DNA of 64,000 nt from Novosphingobium cyanobacteriorum (GTDB taxonomy: Bacteria > Pseudomonadota > Alphaproteobacteria > Sphingomonadales > Sphingomonadaceae). Shown here in pieces: positions 1 to 8,829 of this stretch; positions within the stretch are counted from its first letter, which is position 1; every line of letters begins with the position of its first letter. The translations under genes were made by a program, and so were the position numbers. The notes beneath the pieces are model-generated. The model did no database searches, had not been told where the DNA came from, and saw only the letters and a list, made by a program, of their open reading frames with translations. The DNA is taken from NCBI RefSeq assembly GCF_029436685.1, contig NZ_JAROCY010000020.1, positions 1 through 64,000 on the forward strand. The letters run 5' to 3'.

Positions 1-89
1 AATTGTCGCTCGACGGTTGCTCCTCGCAACAGCAAATGGTAGCCAGAATTCACCAACCGGCGCGGCCACCTATCGGCCATCAAAATTGA

Positions 90-644
90 CGCCGACCGGA
101 CACCGTAATCGTCGCGCTACAGTTTGCAGGCGGCGGTGTCATTTTCGCCGGCAAGCACAGCGTGCAGGTGGATGGCGATACGCTGCATTCGAACTGGTGG
201 ATGCCGAACATTCCACCTCCCTCTGTTGCCATGGGCGTTTACCCGCCTGAATCGTGCGTAGATCACTGGCTGGAAATGCGCTGGAACGCGCCGGCCTCGA
301 TGCGATTGCATGTTGGCGTCGCGCCTCATGGACACCCTCGCGACACCGGTTTCGAGGTGCCCCAGGCGCACATCCTTACGCCGGCCGACGAACACACGAC
401 CCACTACTTCTGGTCGTCGACCCGTATGAACGATGTCGACAATCCCGAGGTTGATGCGATGCTGATCAAGCTGTTTGGCGAGGCATTCGACGTCGAGGAC
501 AAGCCGATGATCGAAGCGGCATATGCCAATGTGCGCGGCAAGGATTTCTGGAAGGAAAAGCCGGTTTCGCTCGGGATTGACCAAGGCGGAACCCGTGCAC
601 GCCGCCTACTGGAAGCAATGTTGGCGCGCGAGACGGCGACCTGA
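90..644 (+). pseudogene. Rieske aromatic-ring oxygenase, C-terminal catalytic domain only (5'-broken)
   Basis: The reading frame that stays open from the stop at 87-89 to the TGA at 642-644 encodes about 184 residues resembling the C-terminal half of VanA-type Rieske oxygenases (vanillate O-demethylase family). Visible features are the segment with VDHWLEMRWNAP, a GVAP motif, and the tail HYFWSSTR followed by FGEAFDVEDKPMIEA. The N-terminal Rieske [2Fe-2S] domain (CxH and CxxH motifs) is absent, and no frame in bases 1-90 continues the family pattern. I read this as a truncated or frameshifted remnant, since an intact family member has roughly 330-430 residues. The first ATG in frame is at 162. 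The neighbouring convergent LysR gene may once have regulated an aromatic catabolic cluster; that is inference. Confidence 0.6.
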
Positions 645-701
645 CAGGTCGCATATGAATTCCCTGATGCTGCGGGAGCATCACACCGGCAGCATCAGGA
701 G

Positions 702-1709
702 CTACTTTGGAAGGTTGTTGGACCGGTATTCCACTTCCAGAACCTGCATATCGGGCGCGTTAGGGCGGATCGGGCTCGCGCCTGCACGCGGATCGCACTG
801 TTCTGACCGCGCCTCTTCCTGCAGACGCTCGACCACCCATCGCAGCGCGCTGTCGCCGTTGTTGGCGATGTTCCACTGGATCGCTTCACGGATCGGCGGA
901 ATATCCAAAGGCACTTCGCGCATGGCAAGCGGCAGGCTTTTGACAAGGCGCTCCGCCATCCGGCGGTGCACCGTTGCAATCCGATTGGTGCCAAGGACGA
1001 GCCCAGGTAGGGAAAGGAAAGTAGGCGCGACAACCTCGATCCGGCGCTGCTGCTTTTGCCGACGCATGAACCAGTCATCGAAGGCCGCTACCCTGCCCCT
1101 GCCGAAACGCGGTGTAACGTGACCGAGTTCGAAATAGGTCTGGCGCGTCACTTCACCAGCAAGAGCAGGATTGTTGCGGTCTCCGACCAATACATAGTCG
1201 TCTTCGAAAAGGATCAGACTGGGGTGATCAGGCGAGATCGCGTAGTCAATGATCAGCAGCAGATCGACATACCCGCGCTCGATCGCTTCGATTGGATTGT
1301 CATTCATCGGCTGGATTTCAAAGCGCATGCGCGGCGCAAATGCCTCCAGCCCGGCTAACACTCTGGCGAGAAGCACCTCCGTCGAATAGTCCGAGGCCAT
1401 GATCCGGAAATGTCGGTCGGATGTTGCCGGATCGAACGGCGGTGAGACGGCGATGGTCGTGCGGATCTGCTCCAGCACCGCGCGAACCGGCTCGATCAGC
1501 TCTTCGGCGCGGGCAGTGAGAATCATATGTCGTCCTTTGACGACAAGCAGTTCGTCCTCGAAGTAATCGCGCAGCCGGCCCAGTGCGGACGATGTCGCTG
1601 ATTGCGAAAGACACAGCCGGTCGGCCGCCAGGCTGACACTGCGTTCGGTTAGGAGCGCGTCGAGTGCAACCAGCAGATTGAGGTCGAGCCTGCCGAACCG
1701 CATGACCAT
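702..1709 (-). CDS. LysR-family transcriptional regulator, NodD-like
   Basis: 335-residue LysR-type regulator. Residues about 6-65 form the winged helix-turn-helix, with the typical pattern LNLLVALDALLTERSVS then LSQSATSSALGRLRDYF. Residues about 95-300 form the periplasmic-binding-protein-like effector domain. The match is closest to the NodD/aromatic-acid-responsive branch, whose members sense small aromatic or flavonoid-like ligands. The start is ATG at 1709, with a second ATG two codons in (1703). The gene is tail-to-tail with the broken Rieske oxygenase at 90-644, so a catabolic role is plausible but its target may be lost. The C-terminal 30 residues run past the usual end of the family and look poorly conserved. 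Confidence 0.85.
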   Translation of the reverse strand: MVMRFGRLDLNLLVALDALLTERSVSLAADRLCLSQSATSSALGRLRDYFEDELLVVKGRHMILTARAEELIEPVRAVLEQIRTTIAVSPPFDPATSDRHFRIMASDYSTEVLLARVLAGLEAFAPRMRFEIQPMNDNPIEAIERGYVDLLLIIDYAISPDHPSLILFEDDYVLVGDRNNPALAGEVTRQTYFELGHVTPRFGRGRVAAFDDWFMRRQKQQRRIEVVAPTFLSLPGLVLGTNRIATVHRRMAERLVKSLPLAMREVPLDIPPIREAIQWNIANNGDSALRWVVERLQEEARSEQCDPRAGASPIRPNAPDMQVLEVEYRSNNLPK

Positions 1710-2442
<733 letters not shown>

Positions 2443-2607
2443 ATGGTGCCAAGGGATGCCGCAAGGGCTGTTCCCGGTCGAGGAAGCGCGCCGTTAGCGC
2501 AGTGTTCGTTGCTTGCCAAGCGGAAAGGTGCAGCTTTCTCGCGAACAAATACACCCTATTGCGTCGGTTCGCTTGTTTCGCACCTGCGGCGGACCTATAT
2601 CAGACAC

Positions 2608-2988
2608 ATGGAACGTGCGAGCATCTTCCTGCCCCAGGCTGGCAGGCACATCACTGTCCCCGATATCAGCGAGGCGCGCTTCGCCATCGGCGATGTGGTG
2701 AGGCACAAACTGTTCGATTTCCGTGGCGTGGTGTTCGACATCGACCCAGTCTTCGCCAACAGCGAGGAATGGTACGAATCGATACCGGCGGATATCCGTC
2801 CGCCGCGCGACCAGCCCTTCTACCACCTGCTCGCCGAGAACGACGAGAGCAGCTATGTTGCCTACGTCAGCCAGCAGAACCTGACGGCAGATGCAGAATC
2901 AGGTCCGGTCGATCACCCGTCGCTTGACGAGATGTTCGATGGCTTTCGCAACGGACGCTACCGTCTCCGCCGCGGGCTTTCGCACTGA
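2608..2988 (+). CDS. hspQ: HspQ / YccV-like heat-shock protein
   Basis: 126-residue protein of the HspQ (YccV-like, hemimethylated-DNA-binding) family. The core motifs are FAIGDVVRHKLFDFRGVVFDIDP, then NSEEWYESIP, DQPFYHLLAEN and YVAYVSQQNL, which together make the usual compact beta-barrel. In enterobacteria HspQ is a Lon substrate-specificity enhancer and was also reported to bind hemimethylated oriC DNA; the role here is inferred only from family. I chose ATG 2608 because the conserved part begins about 15 residues later and the upstream in-frame sequence overlaps the tRNA-Ser gene. No strong ribosome binding site is visible. Confidence 0.85.
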   Translation: MERASIFLPQAGRHITVPDISEARFAIGDVVRHKLFDFRGVVFDIDPVFANSEEWYESIPADIRPPRDQPFYHLLAENDESSYVAYVSQQNLTADAESGPVDHPSLDEMFDGFRNGRYRLRRGLSH

Positions 2989-3007
2989 CTGGTGCTGAAG
3001 GCCGTGT

Positions 3008-3895
3008 TCAGGCCTTCAGCTTCCAGCCGCTCTGCAGGATGGCATAGGTGATCGCGCCCAGCGCAAGGTTCAGCACGCCAAGCCCGATTGCCCCATGCAG
3101 CACCGCCGTGTTCGTGCTTCCGATGTCGCTCTGGCCCAGAAAGCCGAAGCGGAAGCCGGAAATCACGTAGAAGAAAGGATTTACCCGGCTGATTGCCTGG
3201 AACGTGGGTGCCAGCTTGTCGATCGCATAGAACGTGCCTGAAAGCATCGCCATCGGCGTGATGATGAAGTTCGTGACCGCAGCGTTGTGATCGAACTTTT
3301 CCGCCCAGAGCGAAGTCAGCACGCCGATCAGGGCGAGCAGGATCGAACCCATCAACCCGAACCAGACGATCGCCCAGCCATGATGCACCGGCAGTTCCAG
3401 ACCCGGCCACAGCATCATCGCGCCCCAGACCGCCAGCCCAACCAGCGCCGCGCGCGTCACCGCTGCCGCAACCAGCGCCAGCAGCAGCTCTCCGTTGGAA
3501 ATGGGCGGCATCAGGTAATCGATCACGGTGCCCTGCACCTTGCCCACCAGCAATCCGAAGCTGGAATTGGCGAAGGCATTGTTGATCATGCCCATGGCGA
3601 TGAGGCCTGGAGCGACGAAAGTGGCGAAGGGAAAACCCCACACGGTGCGGCCGCCCGCACCAAGGGCAAGGGTGAAGATGACCAGATAAAGCAGCGTGGT
3701 CACCGCCGGAGCCCAGATCGTCTGCGTCTGCACCTTGAAGAACCGGCGGACCTCCTTCATATAGAGGGTCCACAGGCCAAGTCGGTTGAACCCGCGGAAA
3801 AGCGGTTGTCCGGGCGCTGGAAAGGCTCCGGGCATGCGGCTTGCCGTTTCCGGCGGCGTACCGGCAATCGGTTTGGGCTTCGGTTGATCAAGCAT
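3008..3895 (-). CDS. ABC-2 type transporter permease
   Basis: 295-residue integral membrane protein of the ABC-2 permease family (NodJ/YadH-like). About six hydrophobic segments are visible, with the family pattern YMKEVRRFFKVQ before TM1 and NPFFYVISGFRFGFLGQ near the C-terminus. Such permeases export hydrophobic or polymeric substrates together with a separate ATPase. No ATPase gene is adjacent: hspQ is convergent downstream and gcrA is divergent upstream, so the partner must lie elsewhere. An in-frame extension to 3931 is possible, but ATG 3895 fits the leading MLDQPKPKP better and leaves a 90-bp divergent promoter region before gcrA. Confidence 0.85.
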   Translation of the reverse strand: MLDQPKPKPIAGTPPETASRMPGAFPAPGQPLFRGFNRLGLWTLYMKEVRRFFKVQTQTIWAPAVTTLLYLVIFTLALGAGGRTVWGFPFATFVAPGLIAMGMINNAFANSSFGLLVGKVQGTVIDYLMPPISNGELLLALVAAAVTRAALVGLAVWGAMMLWPGLELPVHHGWAIVWFGLMGSILLALIGVLTSLWAEKFDHNAAVTNFIITPMAMLSGTFYAIDKLAPTFQAISRVNPFFYVISGFRFGFLGQSDIGSTNTAVLHGAIGLGVLNLALGAITYAILQSGWKLKA

Positions 3896-3984
3896 GGCAG
3901 GTGCGGTATCGCGCCCCGACCGCGATGGCAAGGCATTGGCCCAACGGGATTCCCCGGCGCGGCATTGAAGGAAATGACGAAGGC

Positions 3985-4680
3985 ATGAGCTGGACGGAAG
4001 AGCGGATCGAAAAGCTGACCAAGATGTGGGAGGGCGGGGCCACCGCCAGCCAGATCGCCGATGAGCTCGGCGGCGTCAGCCGCAATGCCGTGATCGGCAA
4101 GGCGCATCGTCTTGGCCTCAAGGCGCGCCCTTCTCCGGTGAAGCCGAACGAAAAAGCCGAGGCTGCACCTGCAGCGCCCAAGGCTGCGCGGCCGGCACCG
4201 CCACCTGCAGAACCGCGTGCTCCTGCGCCGCGCCCGGCGCCTCCTCCGGCAGCAGCGGCTCCTGCGCCTCGCCCTGCGCCAGCGCCGGCCGCACCGATGG
4301 CTGCGGCTGCCCCTGCCGCAGACACTCCACCCGCTGCGCCCCAGCCGCGCATCGTCTCGGTTGGCCCGGGTGGCTTCCTGCGCCAGGGGCCGGGTGATCA
4401 ACAGGCGCCGATCCCGCCTGCGCCCCCTCGCCGCCTTGTGCCGGCTCGCCCCAGCCCTGAGATTGCCGACAAGACGAGCTTGTTGGACCTGAACGATCGC
4501 ATCTGCCGCTGGCCGATGGGTCATCCGGGTGAGCCCGATTTCCACTTCTGTGGCGACAAGGTGAACCCAGGCTTCCCCTATTGCGTGGAACATTGCGGCC
4601 GAGCCTACCAGGCGCAGCTGCCACGTGGCCACCGCCGCCCGCCGCCGCCGATGCCATTCGGCGGCCCTCGCGTTCGCTGA
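3985..4680 (+). CDS. gcrA: GcrA cell-cycle regulator
   Basis: 231 residues. Residues 1-46 carry the GcrA DNA-binding helix-turn-helix: MSWTEERIEKLTKMWEGG, then SQIADELGG and SRNAVIGKAHRLGL. Residues about 55-150 are a very long Pro/Ala-rich linker. Residues about 165-210 are the sigma70-binding C-terminal domain, with ICRWPMGHP, DFHFCGDK and PYCVEHC. In Caulobacter GcrA acts with RNA polymerase sigma70 at promoters carrying methylated GANTC, linking transcription to DNA replication. The matching methylase ccrM is also in this window (44161-45300). A GANTC site (GATTC, 3948-3952) lies 33 bp upstream of the chosen ATG. An in-frame extension to 3841 overlaps the divergent permease and is rejected. 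Confidence 0.93.
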   Translation: MSWTEERIEKLTKMWEGGATASQIADELGGVSRNAVIGKAHRLGLKARPSPVKPNEKAEAAPAAPKAARPAPPPAEPRAPAPRPAPPPAAAAPAPRPAPAPAAPMAAAAPAADTPPAAPQPRIVSVGPGGFLRQGPGDQQAPIPPAPPRRLVPARPSPEIADKTSLLDLNDRICRWPMGHPGEPDFHFCGDKVNPGFPYCVEHCGRAYQAQLPRGHRRPPPPMPFGGPRVR

Positions 4681-4699
4681 GCGACACACGTTTCGAGAA

Positions 4700-4736
4700 G
4701 AGGGCGCAGGCGATTTCTCGTCGGCGCTCTTTTTTC
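4700..4736 (+). terminator. Possible gcrA terminator
   Basis: Just after the gcrA stop, an imperfect stem (AGGGCGC against GCGCTCT) encloses an inner hairpin and is followed by six T residues. The pairing has a bulge, so confidence is modest. Confidence 0.4.
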
Positions 4737-4801
4737 ATTTCGCAGCACATTTTCACCCTCCCGATGGTTAACCTCGTCGCTCCTGCGCCGTTCTGACGTG
4801 C

Positions 4802-5986
4802 ATGACGCACCAGAATTCCAGCGACAGCGGGCGCCGCGGCGGTTGGCGACAGTGGTTCGGTCTCGTCCCCGAGGCTGAGGACGACGAAGGTCCGATCGAA
4901 CAGCCCCAAGCGACGGCTGCGGCTGCGTCATCGCGCGATCCCACCGCACGCGAAGTGTGGCTGCCGGCGAAACGTCGCCTGCTCGGCAAGGTTGCCGATT
5001 TCCTGATCGATCACGATCTGGAGGTACTGCCTTACACGCTTGGTGTTGCCTATGATTGCGTCACCGGCGCCAGCCCCCGGCTTGCCCAGCTGATTCTGGA
5101 ACGCACCGAAAAGGGCATGCCCATCACCATCCAGTGGCTGGAGGAAGTGGGCGGTGAGGTGAGCCGCGACAAGAACGCCGAAGCCATCGCCAACCTGATG
5201 GAGCGCCTGGAAGACAGTCTCGACGAGTTCGGGCAGGCGACCAGCGGCGCCCGCACGGCCACTAGCGAATACAACAGCGCCCTGCAGCGCCATGTTGACG
5301 ATCTGCAGCAGGTGAGCAAGGCCGGCATGGTCATTTCCGAGCTGGCATCGCTCACCCGCGCGATGATGGAACGCACCCGCTCGATCGAAGGCGAACTCGC
5401 CCGCAGCGAAAAGCGCGCCCAGGAACTGCAGCGGTCATTGGAAGAAACCCGTCGACTGGCCGATCAGGACCACCTTACCGGCCTGCCCAACCGTCGCGCC
5501 TTTGAACACCTGCTGGAACGGGAACTGCGCGAAGCGAAGCTGGCGCATGAGCCGCTGAGCGTGGCATTCTGCGATATTGACCACTTCAAGCGCATCAACG
5601 ACGCCCACGGCCATCCAGCGGGCGACCGCGTGCTGAAGGTTGTCGCCGATACGCTCAGCCGCATCTCCGATTCAAAATGTCACGTCGCCCGGCACGGCGG
5701 CGAGGAGTTTGCAGTCGTATTCCGCGGGCTGACCGTGGAGCAGGCGTGGCAGAAGCTGGACGATGCACGCGACGAGATTTCGCAACGTCGGCTGGTCAAT
5801 CGCGCGAACGACATGCCGTTTGGCCGTGTCACGTTCTCTGGTGGCGTGGCCGATGTCTTTGCCTACGAGACCAAATCGGCAGCATTGAAAGCAGCGGACG
5901 TGGCGCTTTATGCAGCCAAGCAGGCAGGTCGCAACCAGATCCTCATTGCAGGCCAGGATCCCGAACCGATCCGCGAGGCGGCGTGA
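4802..5986 (+). CDS. Diguanylate cyclase (GGDEF domain protein)
   Basis: 394 residues, predicted cytoplasmic. Residues about 50-200 are helical with a coiled-coil stretch (for example RSIEGELARSEKRAQELQRSLEETR split around it). Residues about 215-385 are a GGDEF domain. The signature is DHLTGLPNRRAF, then FCDIDHFKRINDAHGHPAGD, and the active-site loop GGEEF at about residues 299-303. All catalytic residues needed to make c-di-GMP from two GTP look present. The inhibitory I-site RxxD motif (RISD) sits eight residues before GGEEF rather than the usual five, so feedback inhibition may be altered. No sensor domain is recognised in the N-terminal half. The 3' end overlaps the convergent DUF3142 gene by 44 bp. 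Confidence 0.88.
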   Translation: MTHQNSSDSGRRGGWRQWFGLVPEAEDDEGPIEQPQATAAAASSRDPTAREVWLPAKRRLLGKVADFLIDHDLEVLPYTLGVAYDCVTGASPRLAQLILERTEKGMPITIQWLEEVGGEVSRDKNAEAIANLMERLEDSLDEFGQATSGARTATSEYNSALQRHVDDLQQVSKAGMVISELASLTRAMMERTRSIEGELARSEKRAQELQRSLEETRRLADQDHLTGLPNRRAFEHLLERELREAKLAHEPLSVAFCDIDHFKRINDAHGHPAGDRVLKVVADTLSRISDSKCHVARHGGEEFAVVFRGLTVEQAWQKLDDARDEISQRRLVNRANDMPFGRVTFSGGVADVFAYETKSAALKAADVALYAAKQAGRNQILIAGQDPEPIREAA

Positions 5987-6674
5987 GCAGGAACACGACA
6001 TAGCCGGTAAAGCGGGGATCGCGCGACAGCTCCGGCGGTTCGCGCCAACGCCCACCCTGCACCAGGGCCACGCGATGTGGCACCGGCACGCGGTCGATCC
6101 TGCGAAAATAGGCTTCGTACCCCGCGATGGTTCGTGTCCCCTGATAGGTCTGGATCACCACTTCATCGACCACGCCCTGCAGGCTGGCGAGCGCGGCCGG
6201 ATCACCATTGGCGCTCCAGTCCATAAGCCCGGTGACCGACAGCCGCATACCCTGCGGTAGTTGCGCACGCAGGCCGCGCAGGAATTCGGCATAGCCATCC
6301 AGCTTTCCGGTCGCCGTGTCGAAATCCACCTGAAGGCCGGCCAGAGGATTGCCCGCCGCCCGCCACCGCACCAGATCCGCCATCACGGCATCGGTCGTCC
6401 GCGCATCCCAATCCAGCCGGTTGCTTCGCACCACCAGCCAGACCTCCCCCCGATGCAGCCGGGGTATCCCGCGCAGCGAGACATAGCGCGGCGGCCCACC
6501 GCGCCGCACTTCCCCGCCCAGGATGTAGAGCGTGCTCGCCTTGGCCAGATAGTCGGGTGGCGGCACGCCCGCCCAAAGATAGAAGGCATCATGCTGTGCC
6601 GGATCAACCGGCATCTCCTGCGCCGGAGCACAGGCGGATAGCGCAACCGCCAGTGCCAGCCCCGCGCGCTTCAC
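5943..6674 (-). CDS. DUF3142 family lipoprotein
   Basis: 243 residues beginning at GTG 6674, which overlaps the TGA of the upstream gene (GTGA). This start gives a clean lipoprotein signal: MKRAGLALAVALSACAP, with lipobox LSAC. The mature part matches the DUF3142 pattern: FYLWAG near the start, YILGGEV, GLQVDFDTATGKLDGYAEFL, MRLSVTGLMDW and VDEVVIQTYQG. The DFD and QTYQG motifs recall glycoside-hydrolase-like TIM barrels, but no activity is established to my knowledge. It is the last gene of the three-gene operon 10476-5943 and is probably anchored in the cell envelope. Confidence 0.8.
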   Translation of the reverse strand: MKRAGLALAVALSACAPAQEMPVDPAQHDAFYLWAGVPPPDYLAKASTLYILGGEVRRGGPPRYVSLRGIPRLHRGEVWLVVRSNRLDWDARTTDAVMADLVRWRAAGNPLAGLQVDFDTATGKLDGYAEFLRGLRAQLPQGMRLSVTGLMDWSANGDPAALASLQGVVDEVVIQTYQGTRTIAGYEAYFRRIDRVPVPHRVALVQGGRWREPPELSRDPRFTGYVVFLLTPPRGSVRDPGLQ

Positions 6675-8764
6675 CAGTAGTAACGCAGCTTCTTCGCCCA
6701 GGGGCTCTTCGGGAACTGCGCCTTCAGCTGGTTGAACCACGCCTTGCGCTGCGCCACCGACACTTCCGTGCCCCCGCAACCGTCATAGCCACTCGGCGCG
6801 TAGCACATGACCGAACGATAGAGCGCATAGGCCCGCTCTTCGCCCCCGGCCGACTTGCTGGCCAGAACGCGGGCATAGATTGCGCCCCGCGTCAGCGGTG
6901 CTCCGGCGAATTCCTGCACCGCCCCGCCCAGATCCGCCGCAGGCGGGTTGCGATCCTGCTCCTGTGGGCCGTCATATCCATTCAGCCGCCAGAACTCGCC
7001 CAGGCAAAGCAGCGCGCGGGGATCGGCTGCATTGCTTGCCAGGGTCCGCGCCGTGCTCCCCAGCGCGCCACAGGCAAACCCGTCACTCACCTTGCCCTTG
7101 CTGAACAGTGCCGCCTGTGCAGCCTCCGTCCCCTCACCCGCAGGCCACGGAGCATCGGTCGGTACCTTGGCCAAGTCGCCCAGGAAATCGCCATAAAGGC
7201 CGCGGCTCAACTGCTTGTAGAGCAGCAGGTAAAGCGCCCGATCGCGCTCCTTTGCAGAGGCTCCGCCGCCGGCCACCTGCCGCAGAAGCCCCGCCCCCGC
7301 CGAGTGAGTCAGCAGGATGTCGCGCAGTTCGAAGCGCGTCACGGGCGAACCGGCGGCGAACACCTCCGCCAGCCTCCCATGCCGTTCATAATTCAGCGTC
7401 AGCCCCAGCTCGACCATCGGTCTTTGCCACAGGCCTGTGGCGCCATTCAGCAGGTCACGCCAGAACCCTGCCTCGTTGCGATCGCCCAGCGCAGCCAGCG
7501 CCTGCCCGCGCAACACCTGCCGGCTGAAGGCAAGCGGTGTGTAGGACGGCCGGTGGGAATCGTCGGGCAATAGCGCCAGCACCCGCCGGTAATCCTTGGC
7601 CACATAGAAGGCGTGGTTCGCCTGCACGAAGGCGTAGAGATCTGGCCGTGTGGCGAACGCGAGCTGCTGGCTGGCCAGGTCCTCGGCAGTCAGGCTCGGC
7701 TTTTCGAAAACCTCGCCGCTCTCGTCGATCACCGTGCGCATCGCCACCAGATCGGCCGCCGCCAGCACCATCGGCCCACCGCCGTGCGGCTTCTCGATAT
7801 CCGGGTTGAACAGGAACTTGTTGTCGATCTCCTGAACCAGTTCCAGCCCCTGCGCATCTTGCACCGGCCGCGCGGTCAGCATGCTTTCATACTGCCTGCC
7901 CAGAGCATCGAAATTGCCTGCCAGCCACAGGACACGCCGCTCGAACCCTGCCGCCGATGCGGCATAGCGGCCCTGCGGGTAGGCCTTGCGGTAATCGCCC
8001 AATGCCTGCGCCGCGCGCGCCACCGCGGCCTGGTCGATGCCTTTCAGACCGGTGTAGTAACCGTATTCGTCCAGCGCCTTGTTCTGCGAAGCGGCCATTT
8101 CGGTCCGCACCAGCATATAGGCGGCCGTTTCCGCCACCCACGGCTCCTTGGCTCCACGCAGCGCGGAAAAGCCGTTGCGCGCCTCGTCCCAGTTGTCCGC
8201 ATAGAAGGCATCGCTGGCGCGCAGGTAACCAAGGAAGGCCCACCCCGCAGATGACTTGATCGCCGTTGGCCATTGCACGGGCACGGCGTCACTCTTGCAT
8301 GATTGCCCGATGCTGCCGCGTGTCGCGATCAACGCCGCCTTTTCCTCGGCAGGCAGGCCCTTTGCCGCGCCCAGCGCCTCATTGAAAGCCACAGCCCCGG
8401 CATCGAGGTGATCGCAGCGTGACATCACGCCGCTGTACCCACGTTCCGCATCATCGGGCAGCGGCGCAATGGCGTTCTGCAGCATCTGCCAATCGAGGAA
8501 GACCTGGCCGAAGCCCTCCTCCTCCCACTCCGCCTTGGGATAGCTTGTCGCGGCAAGCCCCTGCCCCGCGCTGTCACTGGCCAGCAGGAACAGGTTGACC
8601 CGGCTGTCATTCCCAGGGCCAATCGCGATGCGATTGGCGCAGGAATAGCTGCCCGAAAACAGGTTCCAGCTCATCTCGCAGCCAATGTCGGAACATGCCA
8701 GCGCCACGCTTGAACTTGCCAGCAGACCGGCGCCCACCACCCATTTCCACCCAACGCGACGCAT
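6671..8764 (-). CDS. Exported protein of unknown function (operon with DUF3142 lipoprotein)
   Basis: 697 residues from ATG 8764; an in-frame extension to 8803 exists, but 8764 gives a good Sec signal (MRRVGWKWVVGAGLLASSSV, then ALA-C). The mature protein opens with CSDIGCEMSWNLFSGSYSC, a cluster of cysteines suggesting disulfides or lipid attachment. The body is alpha-helical with several degenerate TPR-like stretches (FSALRGAKEPWVAETAAYML; ALGDYRKAYPQGRYAASAAGF). I do not recognise a characterised family. Its stop overlaps the GTG of the DUF3142 gene, so the two are translationally coupled and probably work together in the envelope. Confidence 0.75.
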   Translation of the reverse strand: MRRVGWKWVVGAGLLASSSVALACSDIGCEMSWNLFSGSYSCANRIAIGPGNDSRVNLFLLASDSAGQGLAATSYPKAEWEEEGFGQVFLDWQMLQNAIAPLPDDAERGYSGVMSRCDHLDAGAVAFNEALGAAKGLPAEEKAALIATRGSIGQSCKSDAVPVQWPTAIKSSAGWAFLGYLRASDAFYADNWDEARNGFSALRGAKEPWVAETAAYMLVRTEMAASQNKALDEYGYYTGLKGIDQAAVARAAQALGDYRKAYPQGRYAASAAGFERRVLWLAGNFDALGRQYESMLTARPVQDAQGLELVQEIDNKFLFNPDIEKPHGGGPMVLAAADLVAMRTVIDESGEVFEKPSLTAEDLASQQLAFATRPDLYAFVQANHAFYVAKDYRRVLALLPDDSHRPSYTPLAFSRQVLRGQALAALGDRNEAGFWRDLLNGATGLWQRPMVELGLTLNYERHGRLAEVFAAGSPVTRFELRDILLTHSAGAGLLRQVAGGGASAKERDRALYLLLYKQLSRGLYGDFLGDLAKVPTDAPWPAGEGTEAAQAALFSKGKVSDGFACGALGSTARTLASNAADPRALLCLGEFWRLNGYDGPQEQDRNPPAADLGGAVQEFAGAPLTRGAIYARVLASKSAGGEERAYALYRSVMCYAPSGYDGCGGTEVSVAQRKAWFNQLKAQFPKSPWAKKLRYYW

Positions 8765-8829
8765 CGGCCAACTCCCTTCAATCCAGCCCGCATGTGCGCC
8801 CATGCAGGTCTGTCGAGCAAGCGCGAACG

